From an uncultured Bacteroidales bacterium (GTDB lineage: Bacteria > Bacteroidota > Bacteroidia > Bacteroidales > Paludibacteraceae): a DNA stretch of 13,971 nt. Below, one piece after another: positions 7,601 through 13,971 of this stretch; the first letter of the stretch is position 1; each line of letters opens with the position of its first letter. Location of the stretch: the NCBI GenBank assembly GCA_937907165.1, contig CALCUH010000141.1, positions 1-13,971 of the forward strand. Reading direction: 5' to 3'. The notes beneath the pieces are model-generated. The model was given only the letters and a program-made list of their open reading frames with translations. It was not told the origin of the DNA and did no database searches. A program made the translations under genes and the position numbers.

Positions 7601-10600
7601 TGTGAAAACGGAAGAAAATGTAACTCCTCAAAGTTCCAATTCAAGCACGTTCGATTGTACCAATCTTGGTGATTTCTTAAGGTCAAATCGTGTTTACACA
7701 TGCGATTGTGCCGGCAGCGTCTCCTATGTGGCCGTCTACAAAAAAGAGGAGACTACCCATGTTTGGTTAGGTGTAGGCATCGAAGAGGGGGGCGGCATTT
7801 CCTCCTATATTCCATACGATAGCGACATATACGATTTCGGTAGCGCCGTCACCTATACGACAGGCGACAACATCACCCGATCGGGGTCCACGGTGGCATA
7901 CCGCTACTCCGCCGATTGCGACAACTGCAACGTATCGGCACCTTCCACCATCTCATACGGAGGAAAAGATTACACCTTTTTAAGATGGGAGAAGTTTTCC
8001 GGCTCAACCGATATGGGCGAAGCGAATCCTCAATGCGTATCAAAGGAATACGCTTCTCTAAATAACGATACATACTATATCGCAGTATATGAGGAGGTGG
8101 AAGAGACAGGAACGGGTGAACGTTGTATTTGGTTGAACGTTAGGTGTGAAAATAGTGACGGAACATATTATTATCCTGTTCGTGGTGATAGTGATAATGA
8201 TCAGACACATCCTTATTATTTTGGTAATTATTCATATTATTCCAGCAAAACTGAAGGCGAAAAGAAAATAGTATATACCGATAATTTTGGTACTAATTAT
8301 ACTGTCTATACATTTCATGATAATCAATCAAGAGATTTTAATGGTGTCGTAAATATCACCTATACGCATAATGGCAAAAAATATGTGTTTGACCATTGGG
8401 AAAAATTCCAAAATGGTGTCTTGCTTCAAAATAATGTGACCCCCAAACCCACCTATTATAGTAATTTTTCATGTGGTACTAACCATTATTATATAGCATG
8501 TAATAATGGAGTTTCCTATCATGCCGTTTATAAAGAGGTTTCAAATTTCCAATACGTCTGGGTAGCCATTCGTCTCGGCGACACCTATATCAACCGCTCG
8601 GATAAAGAAAGCGCATTCTCTTTTGATGGCTTTTCAAAGACAGGCACCATCGACCATCAATCAGACGAGAACTGTTCTCAGTTTGAATCATGTTTTTACC
8701 GATATGTTTCTACCAGCGATAATTGCTCCCTGACTCCCAAAGATGTCATCTCATACAATGGAACAGAGTATTATTTTAACCATTGGGAGCATGAAACGGA
8801 GACATGGTTAGAAAAGGAACCCGTGTCGGGTCCCACTTGTAAAACATCTCCTCAAATTTGGGATGAAAATCCGAAAGGTGGATTTATAGCTGTTTACGAT
8901 GTGTCGTATGGTTGCTCAACCACAATTTCCGTTTCTGAAAACAATGTGGAGTTAGACGATAATATCGCCTATGTAGGCCATACCTATACGTTCTCTAAAA
9001 AGACATTGCTACGTACCACCGGAACAGTCACCTACCAATGGCAACGAAAATTATCAGGTGATGCGGACTGGACCGACATCAGCGGAGCGACAGGAGACTC
9101 CTATAGTTATACGCCAACGTCTGACGCATTGGATCAGGCTGTCAGCGTTCGCTTGGTCGTGAGGGATGAGAATGGTCAGTGTGAGTCGGCTCCTATTCAA
9201 CTCTTTGTCACTCCGCCAACTTGTGCCGTCATTCTAGCTGCTAATCAGGATGAAATCCGTTGGGGCGACGATGCGAGTATTTATATCTCTGATGTCGATC
9301 TCCCTACGACACTCTATACTATTCAGTGGCAGAGTAGTCAGGATGGTTTGATGTGGACGGATATCCCGGGCGAGATTGATGACCGGGTGGAGATCCCTGT
9401 TACAGAAAACACACCGCTCTATTACCGTGTGTTAATTACATCGGGTGCGGATTTCGTGTGTACATCCAACATCCTCCAATTACGTCTCAAACCATGTTCC
9501 GTCACTGCCTCTTTCGAGGGAACGGGAGCCATTCAAGAAGTTTGTAGCGGTATTTATGAAGTGACTGCGGGAAGTCGTCTGACCTACAAATTGTCGTTGG
9601 TCAACACTCGTCTCTCCGAATTGACGATCGAATTGGACGAATCCCCTCTCGACGGAACCAATACGAGAACGTTACACTTGTCTGATACGACAAGATCCGA
9701 CAAGTATGGAAATCTTTATTTCGATTTTCCGAATATCGAGACGGCGAAGATTTTTAATCTAAGTTATAGCACCCCTCATTGTGGTTCGGCTTCCGACATA
9801 AAATCAACCATGCATGTGGTCCACGGAGAATTGTCGGATGTCAATTCCGACAGCTACTCTCCTTATGACCCAACAGGAAAACGAGAGGTAATCTATTATG
9901 ATGATTTCGGTTATTTTGATGGAGGTACTTATCACTATACTGACGACGCAGGAACGCCTCAAACTTCTACCAATACAACAAAAATAACCTGTAACAGCCT
10001 AAATACGGACAAAACCTATTACGTTGTAGACGATCCAAGAAAAGTTACGGTGAGTGGCGTCGGTTTTGGAACTGTAAACCACACCTATCAAAACAACGGA
10101 AACGTAAATGATGGCCAATATGCCATTATGACACAAACTAAGTTCTCCATGTGCGGAGAACACGGTATCAACCAAACTGCTGGAAATGACCAAACGCATT
10201 CCCTTTTCGACCATACACAAGGAGATGGTAACGGTGCCATGCTTTTCGTAAACATGAGAGAGAACTCTTTGAATGATGTGGTTTATCGACGTAGTTTTGA
10301 AGTGGATTGCGATGGCGCATGGGTAGAGTTATCGTTCTTTGTCGCCAATGCGAACTACTTATCTAAAGCAACACATGGTAGTCATCCAACCGTGACTCCC
10401 GTAAATGTGCGTATGGATATTAAGGATGTCCAGCATAATACGATTGTCGCGCAAGCCTTTACGGGGGATATCCCAAGTCGTCAGACCTGCAATGAGTGGC
10501 ATCAATTGACAGCTCGTTTCAAAGCCCAAAAGGGCATCACCTATTATATGGAGTTGACCAGTAACCGAAATGGTGGTAACGGAAACGATGCCGTGTTCGA

Positions 10601-13600
10601 TGATATCTCCATTCGTGTCACCTATCCGGATGTGGATGTGACCAACAATCCTGAAGTGGAGAATCTCACACGCCACTTGGACATCTGCGCAAGGAATAGC
10701 GAGGATGTTAAGATGTATGCGATGTTTAAGCAAAACATTCATGATTTCTTCGAAAACCCGACCTATCTCTTCCAATATAGAAAGAGAGGAACGGGGCAAT
10801 CTTGGCAGAATCTGGGAACCTATACGACGGACTCGGTTTATGCGTTCACCCAAGACCAGTTGAATGACTTTTATGCGGCGGGTGAAGGAGATTTCGAGGT
10901 GCAGGTGATTGTGGCAGACAATTCATCCAAGATAGATCAAGTCCTTGCTTCGTATAATAGTTCTACCGGTAAATATGCCAATCCGACTTGTAATTTGATG
11001 TATGCGGTTTCTCCGATCTTTACGATCTCATACTATCCGAATGTGCAACCGGGAACCGATGTGCAGGATGTGGCTTGCCCGGGGGACACCATTACGCTCA
11101 CGAAAACGGATTTGGCGTTGCAATACGATACGAAGGAGTGGTTCGACCAAAATCTCAATAAAGTGGGGGAGGGCGATTCTTACCAGTTCATCATGGGTAC
11201 TGTTTCCCAAACTTATATCTTGCTTACCACGATCGATGGTAGTGGTTGTCCGGATACGATGTATTTCAAGACCAACATCAACAGAAAACTGGAATTCGAT
11301 TGTGAGGATACGATAGATGTCGTGATGGCGGATGATGGCTGTTATTACAATTATACCATCAATGCGCCTTCTTTGATTACGTGTACGGTTGATGAGTTGG
11401 ACCGTTCTTATAAAATAAATGACCAACCATGGGTGACCATAGATGAGACCACGGCTTCGCATTATAATGTTTCCCATTTGGATTCTGTCATCTATCAAGT
11501 GGCGGAACATGCGAACCCAAGCAATTTCGTACAGTGCCGTCAGGTCTTTTCTGTAAAGGACGAAAAGGAACCTGATTGTCCGGATGATATTACCATGCAA
11601 TTCAATAACTATTGCGAAATGACGGAAACGGATGTCCAAACCGTTATTGAAGATTATGTGCATGGTTGGTCCTCTCGTTTGGATAATTGTACCCAGAATG
11701 AGAACCTTAGGGTGACATTGATAACAGAAGACCCCATCTCCGTTCCGATAGAGAAAACCTTCACTTATACGCTTACCGATTCTTCCTCTAATGTAAGTGC
11801 TACTTGTCATCAAACCATCAGGCTGGATTACAACTCCAACGATCCGGGTTGTCCGACGTTGAATACGTTATCCCTTGATCTTTGCAATCCTTCCAAAACT
11901 GATCTTTTGGCTGAATTGCAGACCCATGCGCCTTCTATTGTGGTCTGTGATTCTACCATTGTCGGACAAATCGGCAATTCAGATGCGTTGTCGGATAACT
12001 ATACTTCCTTAAAATCGACGGATCCGTCTAATTCCTATTCTGTAACATGGAAATTCTTGGATCACAATTCTGTGGAAGTCATTCCGGACGGATGTCCGCA
12101 GGAATTCAAAATCGTGGATGACATGAAACCGACATGCGGTGCTTCTTCCATTACGTTAAGCGTCGCTTGTGACATTACAAAAAGTAGCTTGATAAATCAA
12201 TTGTTAAACCAACCAATATCATGGCAAGACAATTGTACCGCAAGGGAAAATATTACGGTTGAAATACCGGGGACAACAGCTTCAGGAAGTATAAATGATA
12301 AATACGAAAGACCGTGGAATTGGAATGATACGCCAATAACTGGTGTTGAAATACATCTGACAGATCAAGCAGGCAACACGAATGTTTGTTACCAAAATGT
12401 TACGATTCATTGGGTAACTGATATTTCTTTACCTTGCCCTAATTGGTCAAACGCCACATTCTATGTTGGAGAAGACCAGTGCGCGTTGACCAAAGCGCAG
12501 GTTGTCGATTTGTTGAATGGACAAGGAACTAAAGCTAAATTGATTGCATGTTATAGTGATTACAATCCTATTCTGTATGAAAACTCATTAGGTGATTCAT
12601 CGTATCCTGTTGGCGATAATTATACGGCAACTTGGCTTTACTATAATGTCGTTTTGCTAAATTCTTGTCCGCAAAAGTTCATTGTCAAAGATACCATTTC
12701 GCCTAAGTGTACCGCAGTTTCGCCAACTCCTATAACCATTGAGAACACTTGTGAGGCAACATCTTCGGATTTGACAGTTACTCTTTCTGACAATTGCACA
12801 TTATCCAATGTGACATGGAGCGCTACGGGTGCCACTACATTTAGCGGTAGCAAAACATTAACCGCCTCTTCCGCTACGGTTACGGATCTGCAATCAAGCG
12901 AATTCAATCCGGGCGTAACCAATATCTTATGGACGATAACCGATATTTACGGCAATAGTGCCTCTTGCCAATCAACCGTGACCGTTTATGATGGACGGAA
13001 ACCTGTCGCGGATTGCAGCACTTATGCGGAGCAGACCATCGAGAATGACAATTCTTGTAGCATTAGTTCGGATGAAATCCATTTTATTACAGGCTCGCTT
13101 CCTACCACATGTGGTAGCAATAATACAGTGCTTACTACCTATAAAGTGGTGAATGCGAATGGTTCTGAGACGGATATTACTGCTAATATTAATTCATATG
13201 CGTTTGCGGGTGATGTGACGCTTCGTACCTATTTCAAGCGTCCGGCTGCTGGCGACTATTATTTGGCGGAAACGATTCATTGTGATCAAATCATCCATGT
13301 GCATGATAGCGCTGCTCCTGAATTGACAGGTCCTTGGCCAAGCAATATCTATAATGTTTACAATTGTTTGGATCAGGCTCCTACGAATCTTTTGCCACAA
13401 GACGATGTGATCGCTGCGCTCTATCATGATTGTCATCCGATTACGGTTACCCATGAGGACGAAACGACCGGAAATAATTGTTCGTGGGAGATTACCCGTA
13501 CTTTCACAATCAAGGATAGCGAGGGTAATTCATTCGACCGTTCCGTAAAGATGAGTGGTGGTGACCGTATCGCGCCTACGTTGACAGAAACTTGGCCCGC

Positions 13601-13971
13601 TAATATTACGGGTCGGAATAGTTGTAAGAAAAATGCTGATGTTGTTGGCCTTTATACCAACGAACAGGTGAAGGCGTTGTTTAGTGATTGTGTCGACATT
13701 ACGGTCGTAAGTACGGATGATACGACGGGCACCGACGAGAACTGGACCGTGACAAGACGTTATACCGTTAAGGATATTTGTAATAATACTTATTATGTCA
13801 GTGGTACGACTCTCCCTTCTATGAGTGTTAGCGGTGGCGACCGTACCGCGCCTACGTTGTCCGGAACTTGGCCTGATAATATCACAGGTCTGAATAGTTG
13901 TGTCGATGAGGCTGTTACTTCTGGTCTTTATGATGAAGATCAGATTATGGAGCTGTTTGATGATTGCAGTA
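4638..13971 (+). CDS. Giant exported multi-domain repeat protein, 3' end outside window
   Basis: One frame runs 3111 codons from ATG at 4638 to the right edge without a stop. The start is chosen because AGGA (4627-4630) lies seven bases before it and an in-frame TAG sits at 4626-4628; later ATGs at 4689, 4725 and 4737 have no visible ribosome binding site. Residues 73-90 are a hydrophobic signal core, with a likely cleavage site after Ala94 (ETSA-SEYVW). Then come ten tandem domains of unrecognised type (96-1421), two Ig-like domains (about 1422-1620), a linker region, a jelly-roll-like module (about 1750-1997), further Ig/PKD-like domains (about 2000-2300), and HYR-like units of 86-104 residues (2304 to the edge). 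The sequence is rich in Tyr, Asn, Ser, Thr and paired Cys, as in extracellular beta-sandwich proteins. No enzyme motif was seen. The likely role is adhesion or a surface structure; export by T9SS is plausible but the C-terminal sorting domain is not in view. Confidence 0.93.
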   Translation, partial: MELNNKGSNALYVNILGMVKCFTTELFRRMASYMKNLFSFFSNKQRNIASFRLSSSENQFDTTTKSERSFKNVFVASLCLLVALLSFPIVETSASEYVWISAKCISASGNVYYPGSNSSIFDTNHNYKYNTDNNADYNFGSYTAYHFKGTPDNTVYDGNNMHATYTHNGITYNFVRWDKYVNGVLSQENCGIPENHNQIYLQNHGCKSKPYTLTCNEGVHYMAIYQEQQNPQYVWLSMRIGDHNSSNKQTIAYNSSIYNFGSGVSYSSGHDISGTNPGYRFVSTNGCNISAPSPITYNGHTYTFSGWEEYDYDNYRSNGSSTPNCVNASDPGQNMGYHYVAVYQEQQQNYQHQYYWISARFADSNGNLTSENISRSSKGEFYGDNIDTHFTYVETNNSQGITHTYAEYDGQNKYYVYECDDVNQTFSVRNNIVTSGGKTYELIRYDQYQNSSYTQNVTPQPTKSVNAITDFTLGSHPITILVYQEVTQSSQKHVWLGMFIKERGSNTITAEVPYSSSTYNFGSGVQYQSGLQQLTQYLTDLHGDITAYHFTTSNCNNITAPSTITYNGKTYNFVKWKKIDYQNDRGEVAPECSTNQYPGGVYYQALYEEPAPNYQYYWLSVRIIDENGNYTGTNHSISSSDLYDNIGSDFNYTSSCENGTYSSTYANGYHTYTYRSHSITATPTVQNNFVTASNKRYEFVRFDQYKNGAYHQNVTPEPYYAVNTITDCAYNNNTSAPVTILVYREVPNYQYQYYWVNVRFMDENRNLSDENVNWSSAYSGFYDNSIGDFDYGYGCQNQTYSSRYDSNQFAYYVYRSSDLSATLNEYHPDITHNGKTYQFVRYDSYQDGEYHHDITPQPYMSVDALTDCSYDDHPITIFVYQEKSREHIWLSCALENCEGRTTYYPVDDMWDLLKGNFEFMYPDYVTDSDYCGMKIWQSNYEYYTAMPFSQDYGTAYSDANITKRITVTYPTYPLGTYNFIRWDKYVNGVKTEENVTPQSSNSSTFDCTNLGDFLRSNRVYTCDCAGSVSYVAVYKKEETTHVWLGVGIEEGGGISSYIPYDSDIYDFGSAVTYTTGDNITRSGSTVAYRYSADCDNCNVSAPSTISYGGKDYTFLRWEKFSGSTDMGEANPQCVSKEYASLNNDTYYIAVYEEVEETGTGERCIWLNVRCENSDGTYYYPVRGDSDNDQTHPYYFGNYSYYSSKTEGEKKIVYTDNFGTNYTVYTFHDNQSRDFNGVVNITYTHNGKKYVFDHWEKFQNGVLLQNNVTPKPTYYSNFSCGTNHYYIACNNGVSYHAVYKEVSNFQYVWVAIRLGDTYINRSDKESAFSFDGFSKTGTIDHQSDENCSQFESCFYRYVSTSDNCSLTPKDVISYNGTEYYFNHWEHETETWLEKEPVSGPTCKTSPQIWDENPKGGFIAVYDVSYGCSTTISVSENNVELDDNIAYVGHTYTFSKKTLLRTTGTVTYQWQRKLSGDADWTDISGATGDSYSYTPTSDALDQAVSVRLVVRDENGQCESAPIQLFVTPPTCAVILAANQDEIRWGDDASIYISDVDLPTTLYTIQWQSSQDGLMWTDIPGEIDDRVEIPVTENTPLYYRVLITSGADFVCTSNILQLRLKPCSVTASFEGTGAIQEVCSGIYEVTAGSRLTYKLSLVNTRLSELTIELDESPLDGTNTRTLHLSDTTRSDKYGNLYFDFPNIETAKIFNLSYSTPHCGSASDIKSTMHVVHGELSDVNSDSYSPYDPTGKREVIYYDDFGYFDGGTYHYTDDAGTPQTSTNTTKITCNSLNTDKTYYVVDDPRKVTVSGVGFGTVNHTYQNNGNVNDGQYAIMTQTKFSMCGEHGINQTAGNDQTHSLFDHTQGDGNGAMLFVNMRENSLNDVVYRRSFEVDCDGAWVELSFFVANANYLSKATHGSHPTVTPVNVRMDIKDVQHNTIVAQAFTGDIPSRQTCNEWHQLTARFKAQKGITYYMELTSNRNGGNGNDAVFDDISIRVTYPDVDVTNNPEVENLTRHLDICARNSEDVKMYAMFKQNIHDFFENPTYLFQYRKRGTGQSWQNLGTYTTDSVYAFTQDQLNDFYAAGEGDFEVQVIVADNSSKIDQVLASYNSSTGKYANPTCNLMYAVSPIFTISYYPNVQPGTDVQDVACPGDTITLTKTDLALQYDTKEWFDQNLNKVGEGDSYQFIMGTVSQTYILLTTIDGSGCPDTMYFKTNINRKLEFDCEDTIDVVMADDGCYYNYTINAPSLITCTVDELDRSYKINDQPWVTIDETTASHYNVSHLDSVIYQVAEHANPSNFVQCRQVFSVKDEKEPDCPDDITMQFNNYCEMTETDVQTVIEDYVHGWSSRLDNCTQNENLRVTLITEDPISVPIEKTFTYTLTDSSSNVSATCHQTIRLDYNSNDPGCPTLNTLSLDLCNPSKTDLLAELQTHAPSIVVCDSTIVGQIGNSDALSDNYTSLKSTDPSNSYSVTWKFLDHNSVEVIPDGCPQEFKIVDDMKPTCGASSITLSVACDITKSSLINQLLNQPISWQDNCTARENITVEIPGTTASGSINDKYERPWNWNDTPITGVEIHLTDQAGNTNVCYQNVTIHWVTDISLPCPNWSNATFYVGEDQCALTKAQVVDLLNGQGTKAKLIACYSDYNPILYENSLGDSSYPVGDNYTATWLYYNVVLLNSCPQKFIVKDTISPKCTAVSPTPITIENTCEATSSDLTVTLSDNCTLSNVTWSATGATTFSGSKTLTASSATVTDLQSSEFNPGVTNILWTITDIYGNSASCQSTVTVYDGRKPVADCSTYAEQTIENDNSCSISSDEIHFITGSLPTTCGSNNTVLTTYKVVNANGSETDITANINSYAFAGDVTLRTYFKRPAAGDYYLAETIHCDQIIHVHDSAAPELTGPWPSNIYNVYNCLDQAPTNLLPQDDVIAALYHDCHPITVTHEDETTGNNCSWEITRTFTIKDSEGNSFDRSVKMSGGDRIAPTLTETWPANITGRNSCKKNADVVGLYTNEQVKALFSDCVDITVVSTDDTTGTDENWTVTRRYTVKDICNNTYYVSGTTLPSMSVSGGDRTAPTLSGTWPDNITGLNSCVDEAVTSGLYDEDQIMELFDDCS
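4923..8900 (+). repeat. Ten tandem copies of an unrecognised 117-154-residue domain
   Basis: Units begin at 4923, 5331, 5694, 6111, 6480, 6891, 7293, 7755, 8121 and 8550. Each opens with a strand of the form (Y/H)-(V/Y/I)-W-(L/I/V), for example YVWISAKC, YYWISARF, HVWLGMFI. Each has a central G-x-x-Y-x-F-x-x-W-like segment (NGITYNFVRWDKY, NGKTYNFVKWKK, GGKDYTFLRWEKF) and closes with a strand such as HYVAVYQE or ITILVYQE. The second half resembles the divergent InlB B-repeat / Listeria-Bacteroides repeat pattern; the first half I do not recognise. The copies fall into three subtypes, described in the findings. They differ greatly at DNA level, so the array is old. Confidence 0.85.
8901..11546 (+). 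other. Ig/PKD-like domains and a jelly-roll-like module of the giant protein
   Basis: Residues about 1422-1527 contain VTYQWQRK ... WTDISGAT ... YSYTPT, and about 1528-1620 contain YTIQWQSS ... WTDIPGE, both typical of Bacteroidota Ig-like domains. Residues about 1750-1997 run from EVIYYDDFG to GNGNDAVFDDISIRVTYP, with DGQYAIM, GAMLFVNM, WVELSFFVANAN and EWHQLTARF between. This is the order seen in MAM/carbohydrate-binding-like beta-sandwich modules of Bacteroidota secreted proteins. Two further Ig-like segments follow: LFQYRKRGTGQSWQNLG, and CPGDTITL ... EWFDQNL ... GSGCPDTMYF. The ligand is unknown. Confidence 0.6.
11547..13313 (+). repeat. HYR-like repeat units, older block
   Basis: Units are marked by a strand ending in D-x(3)-P-x-C or a similar motif: FSVKDEKEPDCP (11547), LDYNSNDPGCP (11823), FKIVDDMKPTCG (12105), VTIHWVTDISLPCP (12399), FIVKDTISPKC (12678), VTVYDGRKPVADC (12978) and IIHVHDSAAPEL (13290). 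The period is 276-312 bases. DNC or DNCT and strands such as ILWTITDIYGNSASC fit the HYR Ig-like fold, known from extracellular adhesion proteins. Sequence identity between units is low. Confidence 0.7.
13314..13971 (+). repeat. Younger HYR-like repeats of 86-92 residues, continuing past the edge
   Basis: Units start at 13314, 13572 and 13848 (the last cut by the edge). Each begins AP-(E/T)-L-(T/S) ... WP-x-NI, carries a Cys, an acidic helix-like stretch (ALYHDC, ALFSDC, ELFDDC), and in the two full copies D-(E/D)-T-T-G ... W-x-(I/V)-TR-x-(F/Y)-T-(I/V)-KD and SGGDR. The second and third copies are close at DNA level: 59 of 69 bases match between 13557-13625 and 13833-13901. The first copy is more diverged. 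Confidence 0.85.

Noticed and set aside
4923..8900. CRISPR-like or mobile-element repeats
   Set aside because: The repetition is at protein level with divergent DNA and no constant short repeats or spacers; no transposase or terminal inverted repeats were seen.
11028..11813. Open frame of 261 codons on the - strand inside the giant gene
   Set aside because: It lies wholly within a + strand frame with clear domains and gives an Arg/Ile/His-rich protein with no recognisable pattern, typical of an antisense shadow.

Overview
The window looks like chromosomal DNA from a Bacteroidota bacterium, most likely of the order Bacteroidales. Three things point there: a promoter of the TAnnTTTG (-7) type before one gene, an OmpA-like protein with the TPR / five-bladed propeller / regulatory domain / OmpA layout typical of that phylum, and a giant secreted protein built of Ig-like and HYR-like domains. 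There are three protein genes, two of them cut by the window edges. I saw no rRNA, tRNA, CRISPR array, transposase or phage gene.

Bases 1-2035 (+) hold most of a RelA/SpoT-family (p)ppGpp synthetase/hydrolase, missing only its N-terminal end. A strong hairpin at 2092-2118 separates it from a convergent gene. Bases 2165-4141 (-) encode that gene, a 658-residue exported protein whose domain order matches PorE (PG1058 of Porphyromonas gingivalis), a peptidoglycan-linked part of the type IX secretion system (T9SS). Its promoter is at 4165-4196. A 496-base AT-rich region (4142-4637) lies between this gene and the divergent giant gene.

From 4638 to the right edge (+) a single reading frame stays open for 3111 codons with no stop. 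I translated it codon by codon. It encodes the first part (roughly 340 kDa) of a giant exported, presumably surface or secreted, protein. Its layout is: a long basic leader with a late signal-peptide core (residues 1-94); ten tandem copies of a 117-154-residue domain that I do not recognise, in three interleaved subtypes (C-A-B-A-B-B-C-A-C-A; residues 96-1421); a middle part of Ig/PKD-like domains around a jelly-roll-like module (residues 1422-2303); and a run of 86-104-residue HYR-like units (residue 2304 to the edge), the last of which are recent duplicates that probably continue outside the window.

The giant protein and the PorE-like protein may be linked as cargo and secretion-machinery component. 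This is inference: the C-terminal sorting domain that would prove T9SS export lies outside the window. The RSH gene is a housekeeping neighbour.
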